64,000 nt of DNA from Flavobacteriia bacterium (GCA_004293165.1 RDYL01000004.1:148393-212392); one strand, 5' to 3'; shown: positions 18,787 through 31,085, counted from the first letter of the stretch. Made by a program: numbers and translations. The notes: generated by a model from the sequence alone, not told the origin.

Positions 18787-19236
18787 ATGACATTCAAACA
18801 AAAAATAAAATCCCATTACCAATACCTATTATCTGAAAAAATAAACGAATTGCGTTTTATGATTTCCGATTTAGCTCAAGATGCGCAAAACGATGCGAAA
18901 GGTTCGGCTGGCGATAAGCACGAAACCGCTTTATCGATGATGCATTTAGAGCAAGAAAAACTCAATCAAAAATTAGCAGAAATCATCGGTCAAAAGAATA
19001 GTGTTGATAAAATTGATGCGGAGGCAATTCATACCAAAGTTGCTCTGGGAAGTTTGGTTCAAACCAATGAAATGTTGTTTTATATCAGCGCCGCTTTACC
19101 AAAAATCCAACTCGAAAATAAAACGATTATTGCCGTTTCACCACAATCGCCATTAGGAAGTCAATTAATGGGAAAAAGCCTCGGAGATGAGGTTGTGATC
19201 AATACCAATCGATTCCAAATTAAATGCATCGAATAA
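18787..19236 (+). CDS. GreA/GreB C-terminal domain protein (RNA polymerase secondary-channel factor-like)
   Basis: 149 residues. The first 80 are predicted helical coiled coil with an acidic tip-like turn (DAKGSAGDKHETALSM). The C-terminal part has SPLGSQLMGKSLGDEVVI, which matches the FKBP-like end of Gre transcript-cleavage factors (SPLG...L.GK..GDEV). The tip differs from the true GreA motif, so cleavage activity is uncertain; it may be a Gre-fold competitor. Proteins of this Bacteroidetes type are often mislabelled as 3-oxoacyl-ACP synthase, and nothing in the sequence supports that. It is a single gene followed by a strong terminator. Confidence 0.7.
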   Translation: MTFKQKIKSHYQYLLSEKINELRFMISDLAQDAQNDAKGSAGDKHETALSMMHLEQEKLNQKLAEIIGQKNSVDKIDAEAIHTKVALGSLVQTNEMLFYISAALPKIQLENKTIIAVSPQSPLGSQLMGKSLGDEVVINTNRFQIKCIE

Positions 19237-19244
19237 AACAAACG

Positions 19245-19267
19245 CCACTCTCTCGAGTGGTTTTTTT
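19245..19267 (+). terminator. Rho-independent terminator of the Gre-like gene
   Basis: CCACTC (19245-19250) pairs with GAGTGG (19255-19260) across a TCTC loop, followed by seven T residues. Confidence 0.9.
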
Positions 19268-19463
19268 ATGATTTGTGACCAAAACAAATTAAAAACAGTC
19301 TTTCTGATTGATAATACAATTAAAAAAGTATATTTTAGTTTAAAATTATAACTAAAATTAGTTTTAAGATTTATTATTTAAACTTATATATTCAATTTTG
19401 CTTCATCAAATTAAGTGAATCTAAAATATCACTTAAACTTATCAACTCTTAAACTAAAAAGTT

Positions 19464-21080
19464 ATGTGTGGAATATTAGCCATTATTGGAAAAGGAAAGG
19501 AAGAAACATTAGTGCAGCAATTATCAAAAAGAATGAGTCATCGTGGTCCAGATGAAAGTGATATTCATGTAACGGAGAAAGGGCACATTTTGGCGCACGA
19601 GCGTTTGTCAATTGTCGATTTACATACAGGAAAACAACCGATTCAAGGAACCGATTCCGCTTGGATGGTGCATAATGGCGAAATATACAATCACAAAAAA
19701 TTAAGAGAAACAACTTTAAAACATCATACATTTAGGACTACATCCGATTCAGAAGTTATAGTGCATTTGTATGAGGAGTTTGGTTATGATTTCTGCGATA
19801 TGTTAGACGGAATTTTCTCATTAGTCGTTATCGATGGAGATGATTATATAGTAGCTCGCGACCCGCTTGGAGTTAAACCTTTGTATTACGGAATGGATGA
19901 AAGAGGTCGTTTGTATTTTGCTTCAGAAATGAAAGCTATTACCGACCAATGTAAGTCGTTTTCAACTTTTCCTCCTGGACATTATTATACTGAAAAAACA
20001 GGTTTTGTAAAATATTATAAACCAGAATGGGAAGCGCATGAAACCGCAGTTGAAAAATTAGATTTACAAGCTTTGCAATCAAGTTTAACACAAGCGGTAG
20101 AAAAACGATTAATGTGCGATGTGCCTTTTGGAGTATTGCTTTCGGGTGGATTAGATTCATCGTTAATCGCATCAATAACGTCAAGATTGTTAGAAGGAAC
20201 TGGACAAGAATTGCATTCGTTTTCTATCGGATTAGATGCTTCGGCACCCGATTTAATTGCTGCAAAAAAAGTAGCGGATTTCATTGGAACTACGCATCAT
20301 GAAATTCATTTCACAGTCGAACAAGGAATCGAAATTTTAGATAAATTGATTTGGCATTTAGAAACGTATGATGTAACGTCAATTCGTGCTAGTACACCGA
20401 TGTATTTCTTATCGAAAGCAATCAAGGAAAAAGGAATCAAAATGGTATTATCAGGTGAAGGAGCAGATGAAATTTTCGGAGGCTATTTGTATTTCCGAAA
20501 TGCGCCATCCGTATTAGATTTCCAAAAAGAAACCATCGAACGCGTTCAAAAGCTATTTACTGCCGATTTACTTCGTGCCGATAAATCAACCATGGCGCAC
20601 GGATTAGAAGCAAGAGTTCCATTTTTAGATAAAGCATTTTTGGATTTAGCCATCAAAATTCAACCTGAAGAAAAAATGCCAAAATCGTACGACGGAATTG
20701 AAAAATATATTTTGAGAAAAGCATTTGATACACCTGAAAAACCCTTTTTGCCCGAAGAGATTTTATGGCGTCAGAAAGAACAATTTTCTGATGGAGTAGG
20801 TTACAACTGGATTGATACTTTAATTGAGTATTGCTCAAGCCAAGTTACAGATGATGAATTTGAAAAAGCAAAACAGTTTTTTCCTTACAATACACCTGTT
20901 ACAAAAGAGGCTTTTTATTACAGAAGCATATTTCATAAACATTTTCCACAAGAAAGTGCTGCTCAAACGGTTCGTAAATGGATTCCAAAATGGCAAGAAA
21001 ACCAAGATCCAAGTGGTAGAGCCAATGCTGCTCATGTTAAGGCAGATGTGTCGATTTCAGTGGAATTGGAGAAAATTTAG
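19464..21080 (+). CDS. asnB: Asparagine synthase (glutamine-hydrolysing), AsnB
   Basis: 538 residues, close to E. coli AsnB. Cys2 directly after the start Met is the glutaminase nucleophile (MCGILAIIG), which fixes the start. SHRGPDES, LAHERLSIVD and MVHNGEIYNH are the class II amidotransferase signatures. The synthetase half has GVLLSGGLDSSLIASI (ATP pyrophosphatase loop), HSFSIGLDASAPD, KMVLSGEGADEIFGGYLYF and HGLEARVPFLDKAFLDLAI. It makes asparagine from aspartate, glutamine and ATP. It is flanked by terminators on both sides, so it is its own transcription unit. The 227-base leader upstream (19237-19463) shows only the previous terminator and AT-rich sequence. Confidence 0.95.
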   Translation: MCGILAIIGKGKEETLVQQLSKRMSHRGPDESDIHVTEKGHILAHERLSIVDLHTGKQPIQGTDSAWMVHNGEIYNHKKLRETTLKHHTFRTTSDSEVIVHLYEEFGYDFCDMLDGIFSLVVIDGDDYIVARDPLGVKPLYYGMDERGRLYFASEMKAITDQCKSFSTFPPGHYYTEKTGFVKYYKPEWEAHETAVEKLDLQALQSSLTQAVEKRLMCDVPFGVLLSGGLDSSLIASITSRLLEGTGQELHSFSIGLDASAPDLIAAKKVADFIGTTHHEIHFTVEQGIEILDKLIWHLETYDVTSIRASTPMYFLSKAIKEKGIKMVLSGEGADEIFGGYLYFRNAPSVLDFQKETIERVQKLFTADLLRADKSTMAHGLEARVPFLDKAFLDLAIKIQPEEKMPKSYDGIEKYILRKAFDTPEKPFLPEEILWRQKEQFSDGVGYNWIDTLIEYCSSQVTDDEFEKAKQFFPYNTPVTKEAFYYRSIFHKHFPQESAAQTVRKWIPKWQENQDPSGRANAAHVKADVSISVELEKI

Positions 21081-21116
21081 TTTTGATTTTTTAAATTTTT
21101 TGGTTTGTTGATTTTT

Positions 21117-21158
21117 AAAAGCCTCTTTAATTGAGTTTTAAAGAGGCTTTTTGTTTTT
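21117..21158 (+). terminator. Terminator of asnB
   Basis: A 12-bp perfect stem (21117-21128 with 21140-21151, core GCCTCTTT/AAAGAGGC), an 11-base loop, then a T-rich tail. Confidence 0.9.
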
Positions 21159-21308
21159 ATTCTATTTCGCTAAAATCAAAAAAAGTGCAAAAATTCAAAA
21201 TAAGCTAGTTTTTATTCGATTTAAGCGCTTTTTGTTTGAAATTAACAAATGTTAATAACTTAGAGGTGAGTTCGATTGGTTTTTATTTCTTCTTTTCTTC
21301 TAATTAGT

Positions 21309-21316
21309 TATATTTG
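21309..21316 (+). promoter_or_regulatory. Candidate -7 box for gyrB
   Basis: TATATTTG lies 34 bases before the gyrB ATG and fits TAnnTTTG. No clear TTTG box is found 18-20 bases upstream. The rest of the 270-base gap 21081-21350 holds the asnB terminator and nothing else I can name. Confidence 0.4.
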
Positions 21317-21320
21317 TTGA

Positions 21321-24279
<2,959 letters not shown>

Positions 24280-24307
24280 TTTAATAATTTTAAATATACA
24301 CAATAAA

Positions 24308-25240
24308 ATGAAAGTAACTATAGTAGGTGCGGGAAACGTAGGTGCAACATGTGCAGACGTTATATCGTACAGAGGAATTGCAAGTGAGGTTGTATTAGTA
24401 GACATTAAAGAAGGTTTTGCCGAAGGTAAAGCTATGGATATTATGCAATGCGCTACAACTACTGTGTTTAATACACAATTGAGTGGTACAACTGGTGATT
24501 ATTCTAAAACTGCAGGAAGTGATGTAGTAGTAATTACTTCAGGTATTCCAAGAAAACCTGGAATGACCCGTGAAGAGTTAATCGGTATCAATGCTGGAAT
24601 TGTTAAGTCGGTTGCAGATAACGTTTTAACACATTCTCCAAATGCAATTATAGTAGTAGTGTCTAATCCAATGGATACTATGGCCTATTTAACATTAAAA
24701 GCTACAGGATTGCCTAAAAATAGAGTAATTGGAATGGGTGGTGCTTTAGATAGCTCTCGTTTTAAATATTATTTATCAAAAGCATTAGATAAACCAGCTA
24801 ATGATGTTCAAGGTATGGTTATTGGTGGTCATGGTGATACTACAATGATTCCATTAACACGTTTAGCATCTTACAATGGTGTTCCGGTTTCTAATTTCCT
24901 ATCTCAAGAAGAATTAGATAAAGTAGCTGCTGACACTATGGTGGGTGGTGCTACATTAACAGGTTTGTTAGGAACTTCAGCTTGGTATGCACCAGGAGCT
25001 TCTGTGGCTTATTTAGTTGATAGTATTTTAAATGATCAAAAGCGTATGATTCCATGTTCAGTATTCTTAGAAGGAGAGTATGGACAAGAAGATATTTGTA
25101 TGGGAGTTCCATGTATTATTGGTAAAAATGGTGTTGAGAAAATTGTTGATGTGCAATTAAATGAAGCTGAAAAAGCATTATTTGCTAAAAGTGCAGATGC
25201 AGTTCGTAACATGAATGCAGATTTGAAATCAGTATTGTAA
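24308..25240 (+). CDS. mdh: Malate dehydrogenase
   Basis: 310 residues from the ATG at 24308; an open frame runs further upstream, but the NAD-binding start MKVTIVGAGNVGATCADVI must be the true N-terminus. GAGNVG is the Rossmann glycine loop, VVITSGIPRKPGMTREEL holds the substrate-loop arginines, and VVSNPMDTMAYL plus GGHGDTTMIPLTRLAS carry the catalytic Asp/His pair. This is the LDH-like type of malate dehydrogenase found in Bacteroidetes. It oxidises malate to oxaloacetate in the TCA cycle. It is followed by a strong terminator. Confidence 0.95.
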   Translation: MKVTIVGAGNVGATCADVISYRGIASEVVLVDIKEGFAEGKAMDIMQCATTTVFNTQLSGTTGDYSKTAGSDVVVITSGIPRKPGMTREELIGINAGIVKSVADNVLTHSPNAIIVVVSNPMDTMAYLTLKATGLPKNRVIGMGGALDSSRFKYYLSKALDKPANDVQGMVIGGHGDTTMIPLTRLASYNGVPVSNFLSQEELDKVAADTMVGGATLTGLLGTSAWYAPGASVAYLVDSILNDQKRMIPCSVFLEGEYGQEDICMGVPCIIGKNGVEKIVDVQLNEAEKALFAKSADAVRNMNADLKSVL

Positions 25241-25262
25241 TTTTATCTTAAAAATAAAATAC

Positions 25263-25294
25263 AAAAACTGTCAAGAAATTGGCAGTTTTTTTTT
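25263..25294 (+). terminator. Terminator of mdh
   Basis: AAAAACTGTCA pairs with TGGCAGTTTTT with one G-T wobble, followed by a run of nine T. The rest of the 302-base gap before secDF holds only AT-rich sequence and the promoter candidate at 25474. Confidence 0.88.
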
Positions 25295-25473
25295 GTTATG
25301 ACATTTTTTATGAACACAATAAGATTGCATTTTTTGCTGTAAATTAATAAGTTTTAAACAATAAATGAAGGATTGTGAATTACTTTTTTTTGTTGTAAGT
25401 GTTTAATTATTAGGTAATAATAAGGATTTTCGATTAAAATTTATTAAAAAGGCTATTTTAATCCAAAATAAAA

Positions 25474-25504
25474 TTGCTTAATCCTATTGTAAATTATATA
25501 TTTG
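25474..25504 (+). promoter_or_regulatory. Promoter of secDF
   Basis: TTG (25474-25476), a 20-base spacer and TATATTTG (25497-25504) match the Bacteroidetes promoter pattern, 38 bases before the ATG. Confidence 0.55.
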
Positions 25505-25542
25505 TCCGTTTTTATAATATAGAATAAATAAATTTTAGTATA

Positions 25543-28464
25543 ATGCAGAATAGAGGACTTATTAAATTTTTCGCAATTATCTTTGCTTTGGTATGTGTAT
25601 ACCAACTTTCTTTTACTTTCGTAGCAAATAGTATTGTTTCTGATGCAAAAGCTTTTGCAAAAGGAGATGCTGCTAAGGAATTACGTTATTTAGATTCTAT
25701 AGGAAAAGAAGAAGTATACTTAGGACATACTTACAAAGAAGTTACCAATAACCAAATCAACAAAGGTCTTGACTTAGAAGGTGGATTAAACGTAATCCTT
25801 CAAATTTCAGTTAAAGATGTTTTGAAAGGATTAGCTAATGATTCTAAAAATCCAGCTTTCCTAAAAGCACTTGCTGATGCAAAAGCAAACCAACAAGGAA
25901 ATCAAGATTATATTGATGCTTTCTTTGAAGCAGCTAATGCAGCAAATGTGAAATTGGCTGCTGCTGATGTTTTTGGAAATAGAAACTTAGATGAAGTTAT
26001 CAAGTTTGATATGACCAACAAACAAGTTGAGCCAATCATCAAACAAAAAGTTCAAGAATCAGTAGAAAGTGCTTTCAAAGTATTAAGAGAGCGTATCGAT
26101 AAATTTGGTGTAACTCAACCTAATATTCAATTATTAGGAAATTCTGGTAGAATCTTGGTAGAATTGCCAGGCGCTAAAGATGTTGATCGTATAAAAAAAT
26201 TATTGCAAAGTACTGCTCAATTAGAGTTTTGGGAAACCTATAAAATTGAAGAAGTTGGACAATATTTAATGTCTGTAGAAGATGCATTAAAGAAAACAGA
26301 AGTAGCTGTTAAAGCGGCACCAACTAAAACAACTGGAATAGATTCTTTATTAACAGATAAAGCAGATACTACAGCTGCAAATAATAGTCCTTTCTTAGGT
26401 AAAATGTTAGCTCCAGGTCAGCAAGGTGCTCCACATGTAGGAACATTTGCTACTAAAGATACTGCAGTTATTAACGGGTATTTAAAAAGAGCAGATATTA
26501 AAGCTTTATTACCAGCTAATTTAACTAACATTAGATTTGCTTGGGGAAAAACCAACGAAAAAAATCCAGATATTACAGATTTATATGCATTAAAAGGAAC
26601 AAGAGATAATGTTGCTCCTTTAAGTGGTGGTGTTATTGTTGATGCAAAAGATACTTTTGATCAATTAGGTAAACCAGCCGTTTCTATGCAAATGAATGGT
26701 AACGGATCAAGAAAATGGGAACAAATTACAGGAGCAGTTTCTCAACAAGGAAATGCTATTGCAATTGTTTTAGATAATATCGTTTACTCTGCACCAGGTG
26801 TAAGTAAAGGAGCGATTACCGGAGGTCAATCAGAAATTTCTGGAAACTTTACAATTGAAGAAACAAAAGATTTAGCAAACATCTTAAGAGCAGGTAAATT
26901 ACCGGCTGCAGCAGAAATTGTTCAATCAGAAGTAGTAGGGCCATCATTAGGACAAGAAGCTATTGATAATGGTATGTTATCATTCGTTATTGGTTTTGCA
27001 TTAGTATTATTATGGATGGTAGTTTACTACGGTAAAACGGGATTCTATGCTAACTTAGCTTTATTAGTAAACATCTTATTTATTTTTGGAACATTAGCAA
27101 GTTTTGGTGCGGTATTAACATTGCCAGGTATTGCAGGTATCGTGTTAACAATCGGTATGGCGGTAGATGCTAACGTAATCATATTTGAAAGAGCAAAAGA
27201 AGAATTAGATAATGGTAAATCGGTACAAGAAGCTACTGATTATGCTTTTACTTGGAAAGGGGCGATGTCATCTATTATTGATGCTAACGTTACTACAGCG
27301 ATTACAGCTATTATCTTATTAGTGTTTGGAACAGGGCCTATTCAAGGTTTTGCTACTACTTTATTAATTGGTATTTTTACTTCTGTTATCACTGCAGTTT
27401 TTGTAACTAGAATGTTCTTAGATTGGAGTTTAAACAGAAACGAAAAATTAGCTTATTCAACTTCGTTAACTAAAACTTGGTTTAAAAACTTAAATATCGA
27501 TTTCTTAGGTAAAAAGAAAATTGCTTATATAATTTCAGGTCTTTTAGTAGCATTAAGTATTTTCTCATTAGCAACTAAAGGATTAAATCAAGGGGTTGAC
27601 TTCGTAGGAGGAAGAACGTACCAAGTACGTTTCGATAGAGCGGTTTCGGCTCCAGAAGTTACAGCTGATTTAGTAGCTGTTTTTGGAAGTGCTGAAGCTA
27701 AAATTTATGGAGGTAATAATCAGTTAAAAATTACTACTAAATATAAAATTGAAGACGAGGGTGAAGGTGTAGATAAAGAAGTAAACCAAAAATTATATGA
27801 AGGTTTAAAGAAATATTTACCAGCTGATTTAACCTATGAAAAGTTTGCTAATTTATACGAAGGTAAAGAAATTGGTATTTTATCATCTGCCAAAGTAACA
27901 GGAACTATTTCAAAAGATATTAAAACAAACTCTTTATGGGCAGTTTTAGGTTCATTATTTGTTGTATTTGTTTACTTAATGATTAGTTTCCGTAAATGGC
28001 AATTTGGATTAGCTGCTGTTATAGCAGTTGCGCATGACGTAATTATTGTATTGGGTATTTTCTCATTTTTCTATACAATCTTACCATTTAACATGGAGAT
28101 TGACCAAGCGTTCATTGCTGCAATCTTAACCGTTATTGGATATTCGTTGAATGATACTGTAATTGTATTTGATAGAGTTCGTGAATACCTAGATTACAAT
28201 TCCTCACCAGATTTCAAAGGATTAGTTAACAAAGCATTAAATACTACTTTAAGTAGAACAATCAATACTTCTGCAACAACATTAGTTGTGTTAGTGGCAA
28301 TCTTCATTTTTGGAGGTGAAACTATTAGAGGTTTCGTATTTGCTATCTTAGTGGGTATTTTAGTAGGAACTTATTCTTCATTATTCATTGCAACTCCAGT
28401 GATGCAAGATACAATTGGTGAAAAAGAAGGTCGTAAAATGGCTGAATTTAAAAAAGAAGACTAA
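25543..28464 (+). CDS. secDF: Protein translocase subunit SecDF (fusion)
   Basis: 973 residues, SecD and SecF fused as is usual in Bacteroidetes. The SecD half has one N-terminal membrane helix, GLDLEGGLNVILQISV (the D1 motif), the periplasmic P1 region with LRERIDKFGVTQPNIQ, then GPSLGQEAIDNGM and five helices with GMAVDANVIIFERAKEEL. The SecF half starts near 655 with GLNQGVDFVGGRTYQVRFD and ends with SLNDTVIVFDRVREYL and NTSATTLVVLVAIFIFGG. It uses the proton gradient to pull exported proteins through SecYEG. Single gene with its own terminator. Confidence 0.97.
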   Translation: MQNRGLIKFFAIIFALVCVYQLSFTFVANSIVSDAKAFAKGDAAKELRYLDSIGKEEVYLGHTYKEVTNNQINKGLDLEGGLNVILQISVKDVLKGLANDSKNPAFLKALADAKANQQGNQDYIDAFFEAANAANVKLAAADVFGNRNLDEVIKFDMTNKQVEPIIKQKVQESVESAFKVLRERIDKFGVTQPNIQLLGNSGRILVELPGAKDVDRIKKLLQSTAQLEFWETYKIEEVGQYLMSVEDALKKTEVAVKAAPTKTTGIDSLLTDKADTTAANNSPFLGKMLAPGQQGAPHVGTFATKDTAVINGYLKRADIKALLPANLTNIRFAWGKTNEKNPDITDLYALKGTRDNVAPLSGGVIVDAKDTFDQLGKPAVSMQMNGNGSRKWEQITGAVSQQGNAIAIVLDNIVYSAPGVSKGAITGGQSEISGNFTIEETKDLANILRAGKLPAAAEIVQSEVVGPSLGQEAIDNGMLSFVIGFALVLLWMVVYYGKTGFYANLALLVNILFIFGTLASFGAVLTLPGIAGIVLTIGMAVDANVIIFERAKEELDNGKSVQEATDYAFTWKGAMSSIIDANVTTAITAIILLVFGTGPIQGFATTLLIGIFTSVITAVFVTRMFLDWSLNRNEKLAYSTSLTKTWFKNLNIDFLGKKKIAYIISGLLVALSIFSLATKGLNQGVDFVGGRTYQVRFDRAVSAPEVTADLVAVFGSAEAKIYGGNNQLKITTKYKIEDEGEGVDKEVNQKLYEGLKKYLPADLTYEKFANLYEGKEIGILSSAKVTGTISKDIKTNSLWAVLGSLFVVFVYLMISFRKWQFGLAAVIAVAHDVIIVLGIFSFFYTILPFNMEIDQAFIAAILTVIGYSLNDTVIVFDRVREYLDYNSSPDFKGLVNKALNTTLSRTINTSATTLVVLVAIFIFGGETIRGFVFAILVGILVGTYSSLFIATPVMQDTIGEKEGRKMAEFKKED

Positions 28465-28486
28465 GTAATTAGTTTACATTATATTG

Positions 28487-28516
28487 AAAAGTCCTGATTT
28501 ATTCAGGACTTTTTTT
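28487..28516 (+). terminator. Terminator of secDF
   Basis: AAAAGTCCTGA (28487-28497) pairs perfectly with TCAGGACTTTT (28503-28513), 5-base loop, then a T run. Confidence 0.92.
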
Positions 28517-28543
28517 ATATTTATAATTCTAAAATGATAAATT

Positions 28544-29005
28544 ATGAAAGCTAAACTTTTTTTATTTGCTCTTGTGTTCGTAGTAATGTCTTGTAATAAG
28601 AATAAAGTATTTGACGAATTTAATCGTGATTTTACAGATAATCGTTGGGAAAGCAAAGATGTGAAGTCATTTGAATTTGAAAATATGCAATCTGAGGAAG
28701 TTTGTGATGTCAAATTACACATTGGTCACATAAGCGGTTTTCAATTCAAGGAAGTGCCTTTAGAAGTCGAAATTTCAACTCCTGATGACAAGGCAGAAAC
28801 ACTCCCTGTGGTTATGAAACTTATTGATGAGTCAGGAAATGATATTGGCGATTGTACAGGTGATGTTTGTGATGTGTTCCAATCTATTAAAACTTTTGAA
28901 AAACTTGAAAAAGGTAAATACAAAATTAGTATTAAAAGTAAATTTAAAGGACCTTATCTGCCAAATGTGTTAGGAGTAGGAATTGTAGTCGAGAAACAAA
29001 AATAA
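28544..29005 (+). CDS. GldH-like lipoprotein
   Basis: 153 residues. Lipoprotein signal LFLFALVFVVMSC with Cys17 in the lipobox. The layout resembles the gliding-motility lipoprotein GldH: NKVFDEFNRDF right after the Cys, a Trp-Glu-Ser-Lys-Asp segment, FEFENMQSEEVCDVKLHIG, LPVVMKLIDESGN, then KLEKGKYKISIKS and LGVGIVVEKQK. The middle is diverged and has three extra cysteines (CDV, CTGDVC). It could be GldH itself or a paralogue; F. johnsoniae GldH is of similar length. Gliding and T9SS components fit the T9SS cargo proteins found at both ends of the window. Moderate confidence. Confidence 0.55.
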   Translation: MKAKLFLFALVFVVMSCNKNKVFDEFNRDFTDNRWESKDVKSFEFENMQSEEVCDVKLHIGHISGFQFKEVPLEVEISTPDDKAETLPVVMKLIDESGNDIGDCTGDVCDVFQSIKTFEKLEKGKYKISIKSKFKGPYLPNVLGVGIVVEKQK

Positions 29006-29007
29006 AA

Positions 29008-29034
29008 AAAGCAGTTAGAATTTCTAACCGCTTT
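29008..29034. terminator. Bidirectional terminator between the GldH-like and TraB genes
   Basis: AAAGCAGTTAGA (29008-29019) pairs with TCTAACCGCTTT (29023-29034) with one mismatch. The T-rich side is better on the minus strand, so it mainly serves the convergent TraB/GumN gene. Confidence 0.75.
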
Positions 29035-29061
29035 CTTATGATATAATTTATTCCACAGTGT

Positions 29062-29916
29062 CTAGTTTGCAGCTTCAACTGTAAATCCTTCTTTACGCAA
29101 TAATTTAATTACCCCTTCTTCTCCCGCTAAATGTCCCGCACCAACGCCAAAAAATGTTGGTTTAGCTTTCATAGTTTTTATCATCACGGGAATCCAGTTT
29201 TTGTTTCTATTGTTTAACAAAACATCTTGATTATCTGAAGTAATTTTGTTATCTGAATCATCCATCATTTTAAGCATGCCCTCAATGTCTTTACTTTGAT
29301 AGATTTTCATCATTTTTTTTAGTTCATCTTTGTCCTTTTGTAAATCACTTTTAGCCATTTTTACTAATTCATCGGCCTGAACTTGGTAGGAAATCGCATC
29401 AAATACTTTCATTTGGTCTTCCACAGTTTCTAGTCCAAAGATTTCTTCTTTTTGTTCCTTGCTTACTTTCATCAATTCATTTTCAACCGATTGAAAAGGG
29501 CAATCAATCATCTTTGGGTACAACATTGTTGTTATAATAAATGGTTTAAAACTATCAAACATTTTTGCCGACATGTTGATGTTTTTTTTGAGAAATTCAT
29601 CAACTGTTTTAAAATCATCCGCATTTAATAAAGTAGACAATTTTGTGCCATCTTTCATCATCATGTGTTTCATCATTTGCATTTGCAATGATTTTTCATC
29701 CATGTCGAGTTCTAAAGACAATTGTTCTGTTTTTCCAAGTGCTTTTATTGTATTTTCATCTAAAGTAGCATCACAAGTTATATGAATGGTTCCATATAAA
29801 AATGAGTCTTGTTGTAGACCATTACCCGATATTTTCCAAAGTAAACTTTTTTCTAATTCTTGAGAAAATGACAAACCTGTAAGTAAGGTTAAAAGAGAAA
29901 TGAATAGCTTTTTCAT
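29062..29916 (-). CDS. TraB/GumN family protein
   Basis: 284 residues with a signal peptide (FISLLTLLTGLSFSQ). The family core is visible: SLLWKISGNG, DSFLYGTIHI with the conserved GT.H, LSLELDMDE, then near the end KPTFFGVGAGHLAGEEGVIKLLRKEGF with GAGH. TraB/GumN proteins are thought to be metal-dependent hydrolases; the conserved His and Glu residues fit. It is the last gene of a minus-strand operon, its ATG sharing one base with the stop of the preceding membrane protein. With a sigma factor at the head of that group, it may act in envelope stress; that is inference. Confidence 0.82.
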   Translation of the reverse strand: MKKLFISLLTLLTGLSFSQELEKSLLWKISGNGLQQDSFLYGTIHITCDATLDENTIKALGKTEQLSLELDMDEKSLQMQMMKHMMMKDGTKLSTLLNADDFKTVDEFLKKNINMSAKMFDSFKPFIITTMLYPKMIDCPFQSVENELMKVSKEQKEEIFGLETVEDQMKVFDAISYQVQADELVKMAKSDLQKDKDELKKMMKIYQSKDIEGMLKMMDDSDNKITSDNQDVLLNNRNKNWIPVMIKTMKAKPTFFGVGAGHLAGEEGVIKLLRKEGFTVEAAN

Positions 29917-30557
29917 TAATAATCTATTTTTTGGAGTTCATTGTAATTTTTCTGAAGTCTTCGCATTAAAATACCATATAAAACGCGGTAAAACAGCCAG
30001 ATTAGTCCAATGAAAACAGTAATTATAACAGCATAAATAACAATCATTATGCAATAAAAAATATTTGGATCTACATTTTGAGAAACTTTATCTATCATTC
30101 TCCGAATATTTGGATCATACATAAATTGAAAAATAAAGACCAAAATAAATGAAAAAGCGGTCATCCCTAAATTATACCAAACATAGTATTTTACAGTTTT
30201 TCGAGTTTTTAATATGCTTTGCATCAATTGTTTTACAGTGTCTGTAGTATTGATTGCTTTATAATTTTTGAAAAACAAGTAGATGAAAAATAAAATAACA
30301 CCATAATTTACAAATGCAATTATAGGCATTGCAGTATCTAAATGATATATTTTTAAGGTTTTAAAATACTCTTCATCTGCAGAAAAAACAGATATACTTG
30401 TCCATAGTAAAAGCTCTAGTATGCTAATTACTACAATCCATTTCACGATAGAAGAGGATCGCTTGTGGAGCATTCCGTAAATTTCTTTTTCTCCTATTTG
30501 TTGGAATGAACCTTCTTGTTTTTTCCAATCTTTTTTTAATATTTCTAATTCATCCAT
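29916..30557 (-). CDS. Four-helix membrane protein partnered with an ECF sigma factor (putative anti-sigma)
   Basis: 213 residues. The first 35 are polar and helical (MDELEILKKDWKKQEGSFQQ), with no signal peptide. Four membrane segments lie at about 38-59, 76-97, 124-146 and 165-191, and the end is charged. It starts 3 bases after the sigma gene's stop, the position usual for a membrane anti-sigma factor. In Bacteroidetes similar proteins are often left as hypothetical or mislabelled as carotene monooxygenase. No zinc-binding anti-sigma motif is seen, so the anti-sigma role rests on position and topology only. Confidence 0.65.
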   Translation of the reverse strand: MDELEILKKDWKKQEGSFQQIGEKEIYGMLHKRSSSIVKWIVVISILELLLWTSISVFSADEEYFKTLKIYHLDTAMPIIAFVNYGVILFFIYLFFKNYKAINTTDTVKQLMQSILKTRKTVKYYVWYNLGMTAFSFILVFIFQFMYDPNIRRMIDKVSQNVDPNIFYCIMIVIYAVIITVFIGLIWLFYRVLYGILMRRLQKNYNELQKIDY

Positions 30558-30560
30558 CTG

Positions 30561-31055
30561 TTACGGATTTAATATTTTTTTTAATTTTCCTTTTACACGA
30601 TTCATTTTTACCCGTGCATTTACTTCACTAATCCCTAATGTTTCAGAAATTTCAGTATAATCTTTATCTTCTAAATATAAGAAAACCAAGGCTTTTTCAA
30701 TATCGTTGAGCTCGCTAATGGCGCTGTATAACAATTTTAATTTTTCTTCATCTTCAAAGTTATATTCCTCCTGAGTCACCTTGTGAAAGGCACTATCAAA
30801 CTCAATGGTGTCAACGGTACGTTTCTTTTTTCGATAAAGGGTTATAGCTGTATTTAGCCCTACACGATATGCCCAAGTAGAAAACTTAGAATCTCCTCTA
30901 AAGTTTGGAAAAGCCTTCCATAATTGAATGGTAATTTCTTGAAACAAATCGTTATGTGCATCTGAATCAGTAGTATATAACCTACAAATTTTGTGGATTA
31001 TATTCTGATTTTCTTTGAGTTGTTGCACAAAAAGTATTTCCGATTCTGATTTCAT
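30561..31055 (-). CDS. ECF-type RNA polymerase sigma factor
   Basis: 164 residues. Region 2 is at about 18-82: HKICRLYTTDSDAHNDLFQE, then IQLWKAFPNFRGDSKFSTWA and YRVGLNTAITLYRKKKR. Region 4 is at about 115-162: LNDIEKALVFLYLEDKDYTE, EISETLGISEVNARVKMNRV and KGKLKKIL, with the helix-turn-helix. No sensory extension is present. It sits between a DUF3810 gene and the membrane protein it probably answers to. It would steer transcription of envelope-related genes; the regulon cannot be read from here. Confidence 0.88.
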   Translation of the reverse strand: MKSESEILFVQQLKENQNIIHKICRLYTTDSDAHNDLFQEITIQLWKAFPNFRGDSKFSTWAYRVGLNTAITLYRKKKRTVDTIEFDSAFHKVTQEEYNFEDEEKLKLLYSAISELNDIEKALVFLYLEDKDYTEISETLGISEVNARVKMNRVKGKLKKILNP

Positions 31056-31085
31056 AAATAATAAGTAGTTTTTTGCACAAATTTG

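Noticed and set aside
20015..20284. Minus-strand open frame within asnB
   Set aside because: Shadow of the asparagine synthase reading frame; no signal or domain.
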